DNA from: Firmicutes bacterium CAG:145
GTDB taxonomy: Bacteria; Bacillota; Clostridia; Peptostreptococcales; Anaerovoracaceae
Length of the DNA stretch: 55,087 bases
Assembly (NCBI GenBank): GCA_000435715.1
Contig: FR882601.1
Span: forward strand, 162,424-217,510
Direction of reading: 5' to 3'
Shown: one piece after another, positions 44,151 to 52,810 of the stretch
How the letters are laid out: every line of letters starts with the position of its first letter
Numbering within the stretch: the stretch's first letter is position 1
Position numbers and translations under genes: made by a program
The notes under the pieces: generated by a model
Told to the model about the DNA's origin: nothing
What the model saw: only the letters and a program-made list of their open reading frames with translations
Database searches by the model: none

Positions 44151-45236
44151 TTACCTGAATTTAATGGGACTTCCATAGATCCATATCTCCTTTTCCTTGT
44201 ATTTCCTGCTGTCAGGCTGATCTTCATCCGTCGCTGAAAGAACGTTTATTACAGAATCCCGATCTCTGGCATTTTTTCTTTCCAGCAGCGCTTCTGTGAC
44301 AGATAGCACCGGCTCTACGCAGGCGTCAACGTTGGCGAAGATCTTGGTCCAATAATCTCTCGTTTTGCTCTCGAATTCTTTACGCAGAATAGCTTTTTTC
44401 TCGCGGAAGTCAGGACAGGCGCATCCTGCTTCGATCCAGTCCTCATGCCCCATGACTCTGCAAAAGGCCTCCCAGAACTTCGGCTCAAGAGCGCCGACGC
44501 TCATATACCCTCCGTCAGAGGTGGGATAAAAGTCATACAGGCTGCCGCCGTTGAGCAGTTGTTCTTCCCTCTTGGGATCTCGTCCGCTGAGCATGGCTCC
44601 CACTCCGCTCATAGCGTTGAACGGAATTGCGCTGTCCAAGATAGCAACATCGACGTGAGCTCCTTTTCCTGTAAGCTGCCTCTGATTATGGGCAGCCAAA
44701 ACCCCTATGACCGAATTCTGGCTGGCGGCGATATCTGCAACCTGCATCCCGTAGAGAGCAGGTCCGAAGGCTTCCCTGCCGGAATAACTCATATTGCCTG
44801 ACAAGGCCAGATAGTTTATATCATGGCCGGCTCTCATGGCATATTCGCCTTCCTGTCCGTAACCTGAAATGCTCACATACACGATATCAGGCGCTATTTC
44901 TTTCACCGTTTTATAACCGAGACCCAGCTTATCCATGACTCCCGGCCTGAACTGCTCGAAAATGCAGTTATACTGCCCTGATTCAATAAGCTTTAGTATT
45001 TTTCTCAGGCCTTCCTTATTTTTTAAATCTACAAAGATCTCGTCCTTATTATGATGAAGCCAGATTCTGTTCGCAGTTTCCCCCGTACTTGCCCGCGGTC
45101 CGCTTTCAAGAACCAGATCTATCTTTCCGGGAGCAGAAACCTTAGTCACTTTTGCACCCATGGAAGCCAGCAGGAAAGTCGCATAAGGTCCCGGAAGCAA
45201 CGTCGTAAAGTCCAGAACTTTTAAGTTTTCAAGCAT
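44151..45236 (-). CDS. CaiB/BaiF-family CoA transferase or acyl-CoA racemase
   Basis: A 361-residue class III CoA-transferase fold protein. The N-terminus KVLDFTTLLPGPYAT and the catalytic Asp in GHDINYLALSG are intact; IWLHHNKDEIFVDLK binds CoA in relatives. Members include CoA transferases of carnitine, bile-acid and amino-acid fermentation routes and alpha-methylacyl-CoA racemases; length and motifs lean to the racemase-like branch. No acyl-CoA dehydrogenase or dehydratase is next to it, so the substrate is open. It lies just beyond the fic island. Confidence 0.85.
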   Translation of the reverse strand: MLENLKVLDFTTLLPGPYATFLLASMGAKVTKVSAPGKIDLVLESGPRASTGETANRIWLHHNKDEIFVDLKNKEGLRKILKLIESGQYNCIFEQFRPGVMDKLGLGYKTVKEIAPDIVYVSISGYGQEGEYAMRAGHDINYLALSGNMSYSGREAFGPALYGMQVADIAASQNSVIGVLAAHNQRQLTGKGAHVDVAILDSAIPFNAMSGVGAMLSGRDPKREEQLLNGGSLYDFYPTSDGGYMSVGALEPKFWEAFCRVMGHEDWIEAGCACPDFREKKAILRKEFESKTRDYWTKIFANVDACVEPVLSVTEALLERKNARDRDSVINVLSATDEDQPDSRKYKEKEIWIYGSPIKFR

Positions 45237-45269
45237 AGGGATATCCTCCTAAAAGATTTCGCAATTATT

Positions 45270-45297
45270 TTGTCATCAGCGCTACGCATTCTGTATG
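45270..45297. repeat. Direct repeat (distal copy) of the rlmD 3' end
   Basis: This 28-bp stretch matches 46583-46610 at 27 of 28 positions. Read on the minus strand it encodes HTECVALMT, the last conserved residues of RlmD, and is followed by AAA and a stop. It looks like the outer attachment-site copy of an element inserted at the rlmD 3' end. Confidence 0.8.
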
Positions 45298-45467
45298 GCT
45301 CGAAATGTCCGTTTTGATGTCAACCATGCCCTGTCTGTAAACGGGAATTGCTCCAAGGGCATTTTTACCCGAAAATCGCCGTTTTCACGACCGCGCTTGT
45401 TTGAGAAAACAGGTCAACAGCAAAAGTTAGCAAAAAAATTAGCTTTCTTAGTTTGAGAGATCTGGTC

Positions 45468-46562
45468 TTATATCTTGAAATGATATTTCCCTTTACCGTA
45501 TCCCGATACCGATTCAATGATGTTTTGCTCCATCATTTCCTTCAAAAGCTCAGATGCTCTGGACGATTTAATATCAATTACTTTCATAACGTCAGAACGT
45601 CCGAAGATCACCTGACCCAGAAAAGCCTCTCGCAGCTTCAATATATGACTTGCTGTCTTTGGCTGGAAGTTTTTTTCAATGTCCGCTTTCAAAACTTCAA
45701 TATCCGGTTTTGAGATTTCAATATCCGGTTTTTCGGTCTCTGTGAACGCTCCGCTGATGTGCAATGTCCGGTTATGCAGCGGATTCTTCTCATCAAGCAG
45801 TAGGTTCCTTAAAAACAGTTCCAAATATTCTGTCGTCTCATGGATGCCGTTTTTCAAATCATTGTAATTTGCCCTAACCAGCGAATTACGGAAATACCAT
45901 GCGTTCTTGGCAAAAATATCGTTGGTTACATCAAAGCCCAACGTGCGCAGATACTTAATGAAGAACACCGCTGTCGTTCGTGTGTTGCCCTCGCCGAATA
46001 CATGGATCTGCCACAGTCTTGAAATGAATACGGCAAGGTGATGGATGATTTCGTCCATCGACAAGTCTTTATAGGAAAATTGCTTTTCCTGTGAAAAGTC
46101 ATAGTCAAGAGTTGATCTCAATTCCGTGGCGCTGCCGTAAAGTACGGTCTCACCGTTCAATACCCACTCCCTCTTTGTGATGTTGTAATCACGAACTTTC
46201 CCGGCGTGGGAATAGATGCCCATGAACAGTTTTCTGTGGATAGATAAATATTCGTTTGGAGTAAAGCTAAATGCTTTTTCAGACAAAATTGTCGCTATCC
46301 TCACTGATACCTTATCAGCTTCTTCTGTGCGGTCTGTGGCATCACGAACAGGATTCTCCTCATAATAAGTCTGGAGGAGTTCGTTTGCCTCTTTCATAGT
46401 AATCTCACCCTCAATATTGCGGACGGCAGTATAAAAGAGGTACTCAGACGTTTTGAGCCCGTCGACAGCCTGCAGGCCGATGGCCGTATACCAGGCATAA
46501 CCCTTGTCACGCTTATCAGGCTCGGATTCTCTTATATATTCCTTGAATGGATCGTTATTCAT
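45468..46562 (-). CDS. Fic-family AMPylation-type protein
   Basis: A 364-residue Fic protein. The active-site motif HVFGEGNTR starts at His187; the usual second arginine further along is replaced (TRTTAVF), a variant common in this group. A possible autoinhibitory Glu lies in NIEGE near residue 51. Residues about 278-300 carry three heptad-like copies of KPDIE/KADIE, and the C-terminus is winged-helix-like (LKEMMEQNIIESVSGYGKG), suggesting DNA or partner binding. Fic enzymes usually transfer AMP to a target hydroxyl. The gene sits alone between two 28-bp direct repeats, with no antitoxin gene visible. Confidence 0.88.
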   Translation of the reverse strand: MNNDPFKEYIRESEPDKRDKGYAWYTAIGLQAVDGLKTSEYLFYTAVRNIEGEITMKEANELLQTYYEENPVRDATDRTEEADKVSVRIATILSEKAFSFTPNEYLSIHRKLFMGIYSHAGKVRDYNITKREWVLNGETVLYGSATELRSTLDYDFSQEKQFSYKDLSMDEIIHHLAVFISRLWQIHVFGEGNTRTTAVFFIKYLRTLGFDVTNDIFAKNAWYFRNSLVRANYNDLKNGIHETTEYLELFLRNLLLDEKNPLHNRTLHISGAFTETEKPDIEISKPDIEVLKADIEKNFQPKTASHILKLREAFLGQVIFGRSDVMKVIDIKSSRASELLKEMMEQNIIESVSGYGKGKYHFKI

Positions 46563-46568
46563 ATTGCT

Positions 46569-47729
46569 TCACTCCTTGCCCCTTGTCATCAGCGCTACGC
46601 ACTCTGTATGCTTCGTAAAAGGGAAATTGTCATAAGGTTTAAGATACTGGCACCGGTATCCATAGCCTTCCATAAACTTGATGTTGTCTGCAAGAGTCTT
46701 AGGATTGCATGAAACATATACTATCTGCTCCACTCCGTACTCCAGAATCTTCCCCAAGGCCTTGGTCTGTATCCCCACTCGCGGCGGGTCTACCACGATG
46801 ACATCCGGCTTTTCTTCTACGGTTTTTAAGACCTCAAAAACATCTCCGGCTATGAAGCGGCAATTATCAAGTCCATTGAGCCTCGCGTTTTCTGTTGCGG
46901 CCGCAACAGCTTCCGGCACCAGCTCTATTCCCAGTACGCTTTTGGCCTTTAGAGCCATTATCTGACTTATGGTTCCTGTGCCGCAGTAAAGATCAAAGAC
47001 ATTCTTTCCCGTAAGACATCCGGCCAGATTAAGAGCCTCGGCATACAGTCTTTCTACCGCCTCTATATTCGTCTGAAAGAAAGAAAATGCGCTGACTTTA
47101 AATGAGAGTCCCAAGAGATTTTCCATATAATAATCTCTTCCCCAGAGGGTTTTGAGGGAATCGCAGACTACAGCGTCAGCCAGCCTGTCGTTGAAAGTCC
47201 TCAGCACTCCCACCACCTCATTATCGAGTTCAAGCGCCAGAAGGCCTGAAACGAATCCGTCTTCGTCAAAATCCTCTTGGGAGGACGTTACTATATTCAC
47301 CAGCAGCTGGCCTGTCCTTACACCCTTTCTGACTATCAGATTCCGAAGGAGCCCCTTGTGACTTTTCTTGTGATAAAACTTATATTCTCTTTTTTCGGCG
47401 AAATTTAGGGTATATGAGAGAATCCTGTTAAAATCTTGATCCACCAGCTGACACTCGTCGACAGTTATAATGGACATATAGTTTCCTTTTTTGTGCATAC
47501 CTAAAGTCATCGGGCCGTCCTTTACCAGGTCGCCGAAAGTATACTCCATCTTATTTCTATATCGGTAAGCGCCGGGACATCCTTCTATCCCATCCATTTT
47601 TAAGACCTGCGCGTCCTTGTCTTTGAGCAGCTGAATCACCTGGTTTTCTTTGATTTTAAGCTGCTCTTCGTATGGTACTCCCTGGTATATGCAGCCTCCG
47701 CAATATTCATCATGTTTACAGATATTCAA
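46569..47729 (-). CDS. rlmD: 23S rRNA (uracil-1939-C5)-methyltransferase RlmD-like
   Basis: A 386-residue TrmA/RlmD methyltransferase. An N-terminal iron-sulfur motif is formed by CKHDEYCGGC, the SAM domain has FDLYCGTGTIS, and the catalytic cysteine is in YVSCNP after DPPRVGI. It lacks a TRAM domain. The start is TTG with AAGGAGG 10 nt upstream. It follows tgt by 48 nt. Its last codons form one half of a direct repeat that brackets the fic gene, so its C-terminus (MTRGKE) may be supplied by an inserted element. Exact target base (747 or 1939 in E. coli numbering) is not decidable here. Confidence 0.9.
   Translation of the reverse strand: MNICKHDEYCGGCIYQGVPYEEQLKIKENQVIQLLKDKDAQVLKMDGIEGCPGAYRYRNKMEYTFGDLVKDGPMTLGMHKKGNYMSIITVDECQLVDQDFNRILSYTLNFAEKREYKFYHKKSHKGLLRNLIVRKGVRTGQLLVNIVTSSQEDFDEDGFVSGLLALELDNEVVGVLRTFNDRLADAVVCDSLKTLWGRDYYMENLLGLSFKVSAFSFFQTNIEAVERLYAEALNLAGCLTGKNVFDLYCGTGTISQIMALKAKSVLGIELVPEAVAAATENARLNGLDNCRFIAGDVFEVLKTVEEKPDVIVVDPPRVGIQTKALGKILEYGVEQIVYVSCNPKTLADNIKFMEGYGYRCQYLKPYDNFPFTKHTECVALMTRGKE
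46583..46610. repeat. Direct repeat (rlmD copy), possible attachment site
   Basis: The last conserved codons of rlmD, repeated at 45270-45297 with one mismatch. The two copies bracket a 1.3-kb segment that holds only fic. Confidence 0.8.
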
Positions 47730-47777
47730 TTATCGTAAACCTCCTTAAAATTTAATATAACGGTACTCTCGGCAGAA

Positions 47778-48899
47778 TCAAAATTCGCCGTACTTGCCGT
47801 AGAATTCCTCTTTATACTCGCCGAATCTGTCTTCTTCTATGGATTTTCTGATATTCTCCATCATCTTAATCAGGAAGTGAAGATTGTGATTAGACAGCAG
47901 CATAGCCGAAAGCATTTCTCCCGATTTGAATAAATGTCTCAGATAAGCTTTCGAGTAATTTCGGCATGTATAGCAGTCACATTCACTGTCTAAAGGCTCA
48001 AAGTCCTTTTCATACTTCGCATTTTTTATATTTACCTTTCCTCGGGAGGTCATCGCAAGCCCGTGGCGCGCAATCCTTGTGGGAAGCACGCAGTCAAACA
48101 TGTCCACCCCCCGCTGGACGCCTTCAAACAGATAATCGGGTGTACCCACTCCCATCAGATATCTGGCCTTATGGCCGGGAAGATATTCCACGCAGTCATC
48201 CAGCACCTCCAGCATGAGCTCTTTAGGCTCCCCTACAGATAACCCTCCTATGGCATAGCCCGGAAGATCAAGATCTACTATCTCCTCTGCGCTCTGGCGG
48301 CGAAGATCTTTGTACATACCGCCCTGCATTATGCCAAACAGAGATTGTCTCTCCCAGTCTTTGTGAAAGTCTCTGCAGCGGCGCAGCCATCTGGTAGTCC
48401 TCTCCAGAGAATTCTTGACATAACTTCTGTCTGCCGGATAAGGCGCACACTCGTCAAAAGCCATCATTATGTCAGAGCCGAGGGCATTCTGTATTTCTAT
48501 GGATTTCTCCGGAGTGATAAAATGAGCCGAACCGTCTATATGAGATCTGAAACTGACGCCTTCTTCGGTGATTTTTCTGAGGGGACCCAGAGAAAACACC
48601 TGAAAACCTCCGCTGTCTGTCAGAATGGCCCTGTCCCAATTCATGAATTTATGAAGGCCTCCCGCCTCTTTCACCAATTCATGACCGGGGCGGAGATATA
48701 AGTGATAAGTGTTTGAAAGTATTATATCTGCTCCCATAGCCTTTACCTCTTCAGGCTTCATGGCCTTTACGGTAGCCTGAGTTCCTACCGGCATAAATAC
48801 GGGAGTCTGAATATCGCCGTGAGGTGTGTGAAGAACTCCCCTTCTGGCGCCTGTTTTTTTATCTTTTTTAATAAGTTCATAAGTTACGGCGTGTTTCAT
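47778..48899 (-). CDS. tgt: tRNA-guanine transglycosylase
   Basis: A 373-residue queuine/preQ1 tRNA-ribosyltransferase that swaps G34 of GUN-anticodon tRNAs for preQ1. Catalytic aspartates lie in DSGGFQVFSLG and CVLPTRIARHG; the zinc site is CDCYTC plus a later Cys/His. Start MKHAVTYELI is chosen since GAGG is 6 nt upstream. It pairs functionally with queA, from which it is separated by a plus-strand gene. Confidence 0.96.
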   Translation of the reverse strand: MKHAVTYELIKKDKKTGARRGVLHTPHGDIQTPVFMPVGTQATVKAMKPEEVKAMGADIILSNTYHLYLRPGHELVKEAGGLHKFMNWDRAILTDSGGFQVFSLGPLRKITEEGVSFRSHIDGSAHFITPEKSIEIQNALGSDIMMAFDECAPYPADRSYVKNSLERTTRWLRRCRDFHKDWERQSLFGIMQGGMYKDLRRQSAEEIVDLDLPGYAIGGLSVGEPKELMLEVLDDCVEYLPGHKARYLMGVGTPDYLFEGVQRGVDMFDCVLPTRIARHGLAMTSRGKVNIKNAKYEKDFEPLDSECDCYTCRNYSKAYLRHLFKSGEMLSAMLLSNHNLHFLIKMMENIRKSIEEDRFGEYKEEFYGKYGEF

Positions 48900-48932
48900 A
48901 ATATTCCTCTCTTCTGCCATTTGTATAAGACT

Positions 48933-48961
48933 ATAATAACATACAAAGGAAAGATTCGCAA
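48933..48961 (-). promoter_or_regulatory. tgt promoter with overlapping inverted repeat
   Basis: TTGCGA (48961-48956), 17-nt spacer and TATTAT (48938-48933) with TG one base before the -10. The perfect 8-bp inverted repeat AGATTCGC-N5-GCGAATCT (48952-48972) covers the -35 element and could be an operator. Confidence 0.5.
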
Positions 48962-49057
48962 AGCGCGAATCTCGCTCTTTTGTATTGTACAAATTTCGGA
49001 TTTATGCTAAATTATATCTTAACAGGCACATATCATCATTACATAAAGGAGTCAAAC

Positions 49058-50020
49058 ATGATTAACATTAAAGACATCGAAGCGGCTTACGAGAGAATTG
49101 AAAAATATGTTTGGAGAACAAGACTCGAAAAAAGCCTCTATCTCAGCGACAAAGATACAGAGGCCTACATGAAGCTTGAGTGCGAGCAGCCTATCGTCAA
49201 AAACTTCAAGCTCAGAGGAGTTCTCGGAAAACTGACTCTTCTGACAGACCAACAGCTTAAGAAGGGCTATGGGACTATTTCCTCAGGAAACCAGGGAGTT
49301 TCTGTGGCGTATGCTTCTCAGCTTTTAAACTTAGACAGACCTTACATAGTAGTTCCTGAAACTACTCCAAAGCCTAAGCTGGAAAAAATGGAGAAGTTCG
49401 GAGCAGATATCCACTTCTTCGGAAAAAGTTTTGATGAAGCCAACGGACTCGGCGAAGCCGTATTCGAAGAGAAAGGTATCGTAAAGATAGACGCCAGAGA
49501 AGATGTGGAGGGTCTTTACGGCACGGGCACCATCGGTATGGAAATACTTCAGCAGCTGCCGGACGTAGACGTTGTCCTGATTCCCAAGGGAAGCGGCGGA
49601 AACTGTATCGCCAACGGTTCATATTTCAGGCAGGCAAAACCTGATGTGAAAATTATAGCAGTAGAGCCTGAAAACTCTCCTGCCCTCACCACTAATTTGA
49701 AGACGGGAGTCTGGACCAAGTTCTTCGACACTCCCGAGGACGCTATCATGCAGAGCCTCGTGGGCGGATGCGCCAAGAATACTTTTGATAACGCCAAAGA
49801 CTGTATAGACGAAATACTCCTCGTCTCAGACGCCGAAGTAAAAGATGCCATCTATGAGATGGCTCAGAACGAGAAGGTTATAGCCGAACCTGACAGCGCA
49901 GCGGTCTACGCAGCATATAAAAAATACCGCCACATGTTCGAAGGCAAGAAGACTGCCATGATAATAACCGGTGGAAATATTTCAAAAGAACTGTTCAGGG
50001 AAATCATGTCTGATCACTAA
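49058..50020 (+). CDS. Threonine/serine dehydratase-like PLP enzyme
   Basis: A 320-residue fold II PLP enzyme of the threonine ammonia-lyase/serine racemase type. The Schiff-base lysine is in KNFKLRGV, the substrate loop in SSGNQGVSVAYAS, and the phosphate-binding glycine loop is PKGSGGN. There is no C-terminal ACT domain, so it is probably a catabolic rather than isoleucine-feedback enzyme. AAAGGAG lies 7 nt before the start; an in-frame upstream ATG at 48980 is in the promoter region. It lies between tgt and queA, which usually adjoin, on the opposite strand. Confidence 0.85.
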   Translation: MINIKDIEAAYERIEKYVWRTRLEKSLYLSDKDTEAYMKLECEQPIVKNFKLRGVLGKLTLLTDQQLKKGYGTISSGNQGVSVAYASQLLNLDRPYIVVPETTPKPKLEKMEKFGADIHFFGKSFDEANGLGEAVFEEKGIVKIDAREDVEGLYGTGTIGMEILQQLPDVDVVLIPKGSGGNCIANGSYFRQAKPDVKIIAVEPENSPALTTNLKTGVWTKFFDTPEDAIMQSLVGGCAKNTFDNAKDCIDEILLVSDAEVKDAIYEMAQNEKVIAEPDSAAVYAAYKKYRHMFEGKKTAMIITGGNISKELFREIMSDH

Positions 50021-50045
50021 CGATGTCCGCCTTCTCTGTCCGATA

Positions 50046-50080
50046 AAAAGACGGATACGATATACTCGTATCCGTCTTTT
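50046..50080. terminator. Bidirectional terminator between the dehydratase gene and queA
   Basis: AAAAGACGGATACGA and TCGTATCCGTCTTTT form a perfect 15-bp stem around TATAC, ending in T-runs on both strands; it separates the convergent genes. Confidence 0.9.
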
Positions 50081-50084
50081 CTCA

Positions 50085-51134
50085 TCATATTATCAGCATG
50101 GCGTCGCCATAACTGAAAAATCTGTATTTTTCTCTCACAGCTAAAGCATAGGCTTTCAATATCTCATCTCTGTCATAGAGAGCCGAAATAAGCATCAGAA
50201 GAGTGGACTTGGGAAGATGAAAGTTAGTTATCAGGCCGTCCACCAGCTTGAACTCATACCCCGGATATATGAATATCCCTGTGCTGCCGTCTCCTGCCCT
50301 TAGAATATATCTTCCGCTTTTCTCATCGAACACCGCCGCGCTCTCAAGGGTTCTGCATGAAGTAGTACCTACCGATATTACTCTGCCGCCTTTTGCTATA
50401 GTATCGTTGATTATACCGGCAGTCTCCTCGCTCACCGAATATTCTTCGAAATGCATATGATGATCTTCTATGTTCTCCGCTTTGACCGGTCTGAAAGTAC
50501 CGATACCCACATGTAGAGTGACATATGCCAGTCGCACGCCCCTTTTGCCTGCAGCCCGGAGAAGTTCATCTGTAAAATGAAGGCCGGCTGTCGGAGCCGC
50601 TACGGAGCCCTCCTGTCTGCAATAGACAGTCTGGTACATATCTTTATCATCATCGTCGCTTTGGCGTTCTATATAAGGAGGGAGAGGCATGCTGCCTATC
50701 TCCTCAAGCCTCTCAAGAAAGACTCCCTCATATACAAACCGGGCATGTCTGGTACCGTCTTGTCCATAACCTTCTATCACAGCTCTGAAACTTCCGTCGT
50801 CGGTAAAAGAAACCCAGTCTCCCACTTTCAATCTCTTTCCCGGCCGCACCATGGTCTCCCACAGATCGCCTTCTATCCTCTTTATCAGGAGAAATTCTAT
50901 TTTAGCTCCCGTGCTCTCCTTCACTCCGAAGATTCTGGCAGGTATCACCTTAGAGTCATTCATCACTATGCAGTCCCCAGGGTTCAGGTACTCCAGCACA
51001 TCGTAAAATTTCTTCTGTTCTATTGACTTTTCCTGTCTGTCAAGGATCATCAGCCTGCACTGATCTCTGTCCTTTAAAGGACGCTGAGCTATCAGTTCTT
51101 TTGGAAGCTGATAATCGAATTCATTTATGTTCAT
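50085..51134 (-). CDS. queA: tRNA preQ1(34) S-adenosylmethionine ribosyltransferase-isomerase
   Basis: A 349-residue QueA, which builds epoxyqueuosine from preQ1-tRNA using the ribosyl part of SAM. Typical runs are PKELIAQRPLKDRDQCRL near the start, PTAGLHFTDELL and NFHLPKSTLLML. Length is normal. It is last of the ruvC-ruvA-ruvB-queA unit. Confidence 0.97.
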   Translation of the reverse strand: MNINEFDYQLPKELIAQRPLKDRDQCRLMILDRQEKSIEQKKFYDVLEYLNPGDCIVMNDSKVIPARIFGVKESTGAKIEFLLIKRIEGDLWETMVRPGKRLKVGDWVSFTDDGSFRAVIEGYGQDGTRHARFVYEGVFLERLEEIGSMPLPPYIERQSDDDDKDMYQTVYCRQEGSVAAPTAGLHFTDELLRAAGKRGVRLAYVTLHVGIGTFRPVKAENIEDHHMHFEEYSVSEETAGIINDTIAKGGRVISVGTTSCRTLESAAVFDEKSGRYILRAGDGSTGIFIYPGYEFKLVDGLITNFHLPKSTLLMLISALYDRDEILKAYALAVREKYRFFSYGDAMLII

Positions 51135-51185
51135 AAGTTCTCCTGTCCGTATCCCTGCCTGAGGAATCGGGCCTGTCTCATTTTT

Positions 51186-52193
51186 TTATTCTTCATCCGG
51201 AGGCGTAAGTCCCAGGTGCCTATAAGCAAGGGCGGTAACCGTACGGCCCTTAGGCGTTCTGCTCAGGAAACCTATCTGAAGCAGATACGGTTCATAAGCT
51301 TCTTCTATGGTGACTCTCTCCTCTCCTATGGAAGCGGCTATAGTATCGATACCTACAGGGCCACCGCCGAATCTCTCTATTATAGCCGTCAATATCTCCC
51401 GGTCCAGCCTTTCAAGGCCCATAGAGTCTATCTGCAAAGCGCAGAGTCCCTCTCTGGTTATCTCACCGTTGATAATTCCATCTCCCTTTACCTGAGAAAA
51501 ATCTCTCACTCTTTTGAGTATTCTGTTGGCTACTCTCGGAGTTCCTCTGGAACGCCTGGCCATCTCGAGGACTGATTCATCATCGGCAGCAATGCCCAGG
51601 ATGCCGGCAGATCTCTTTATTATCTCAGAAAGTTCTTCTTCGTCATACAGTTCAAACTTGCTCATGACTCCGAACCGATCTCTGAGAGGCGCCGAAAGGC
51701 TGCCCGCCCTCGTAGTAGCTCCTATGAGAGTAAATTTAGACAGATCAAGCCTGATGGATCTGGCCGAAGGCCCCTTACCTATTATGATGTCCAGCGCAAA
51801 GTCCTCCATCGCCGAATAGAGCACCTCTTCGACAGATCTGTTGAGGCGGTGTATTTCGTCAATGAAAAGTACGTCGTTTTCATTGAGATTTGTCAGTATC
51901 GCCGCCAGATCCCCCGCTCTGTCTATGGCAGGTCCTGAAGTTATCTTTATATCTACCCCCAGTTCATTGGCGATTATACCAGCCAAAGTAGTCTTGCCAA
52001 GTCCCGGCGGACCATAAAACAACACGTGATCAAGGGGTTCTCCTCTCAGCTTTGCCGCTTCGATAAAAACCTTGAGGTTATCCTTGGCGCTCTTTTGCCC
52101 TATGTAGTCGTCCAAACGCTGAGGTCTGAGATTAGTCTCCTGTCTCAGCTCTCCTGGACTTATATTGGCAGATGTTATTCTTTCATTATCCAT
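51186..52193 (-). CDS. ruvB: Holliday junction branch migration ATPase RuvB
   Basis: A 335-residue AAA+ motor. Walker A GPPGLGKTTLA near residue 60, Walker B FIDEIHRL, sensor motif GATTRAGSLSAPLRDRFG and a C-terminal winged helix ending in FLSRTPKGRT. It works with RuvA to drive branch migration. Lies 11 nt after ruvA. Confidence 0.98.
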   Translation of the reverse strand: MDNERITSANISPGELRQETNLRPQRLDDYIGQKSAKDNLKVFIEAAKLRGEPLDHVLFYGPPGLGKTTLAGIIANELGVDIKITSGPAIDRAGDLAAILTNLNENDVLFIDEIHRLNRSVEEVLYSAMEDFALDIIIGKGPSARSIRLDLSKFTLIGATTRAGSLSAPLRDRFGVMSKFELYDEEELSEIIKRSAGILGIAADDESVLEMARRSRGTPRVANRILKRVRDFSQVKGDGIINGEITREGLCALQIDSMGLERLDREILTAIIERFGGGPVGIDTIAASIGEERVTIEEAYEPYLLQIGFLSRTPKGRTVTALAYRHLGLTPPDEE

Positions 52194-52204
52194 GGTTTAC
52201 CTTC

Positions 52205-52810
52205 TCAGAATAGATTTTTAAGGGCCTTTTTTATGTATTCCTGGCTTGAAAGTCCCTCGTCGTTCACAGAAGAAACTGCTCCAAAGGCCTCTGACTTGGT
52301 ATAGCCGAGAGTAATTAAAGCATTTATAGCCTCTGTCCTTTCGTCTTCTGCAACCTTCAGGTTCTCAGGCAGGTCAAAAGACGGCTTATTGATGTCTTCA
52401 TCGATTCTGCCTATCTTATCCTTGAGCTCGAGGATTATTCTCTCTGCAGTCTTTTTTCCTATGCCGTTGGCTCTGGCTATCTCCTTAGCGTCTTCAAAAG
52501 CTACGGCTCTTTTCAGCTGATCGGTATCCAAAGTGCCTACTATAGACATGGCTCCCTTTGCTCCTACTCCGCTGACTGTTATAAGATTCTCAAAGAGGTC
52601 CAGGCTCTCTCTGTTATGAAACCCGTACAGGCGTATATCATCCTCTTTTACTATCATGGAGGTGTACACCTTTATGGTCTCTCCTTCTCCGTATCTGTAA
52701 ATAGGTGAATTCACCGGCAAAAAAATCTCCAGTCCAAGTCCCGACTGAATCTCTACTACTATCCCTCCGTTTACGTTCATGCTGTACACGCCTTTTACAT
52801 ATCTTATCAT
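52205..52810 (-). CDS. ruvA: Holliday junction DNA-binding protein RuvA
   Basis: A 201-residue RuvA with an OB-fold N-terminus, tandem helix-hairpin-helix motifs (ITVSGVGAKGAM, ARANGIGKKTAERI) and a C-terminal RuvB-contact domain (NALITLGYTKSEA). Its start overlaps the ruvC stop by 4 nt (ATGA). Confidence 0.97.
   Translation of the reverse strand: MIRYVKGVYSMNVNGGIVVEIQSGLGLEIFLPVNSPIYRYGEGETIKVYTSMIVKEDDIRLYGFHNRESLDLFENLITVSGVGAKGAMSIVGTLDTDQLKRAVAFEDAKEIARANGIGKKTAERIILELKDKIGRIDEDINKPSFDLPENLKVAEDERTEAINALITLGYTKSEAFGAVSSVNDEGLSSQEYIKKALKNLF

Noticed and set aside
45237..45467. Intact small gene upstream of the CoA transferase
   Set aside because: The only open frame (about 45407-45266, minus strand) has no start codon signal and ends in the rlmD-derived repeat, so it is best read as an insertion scar.
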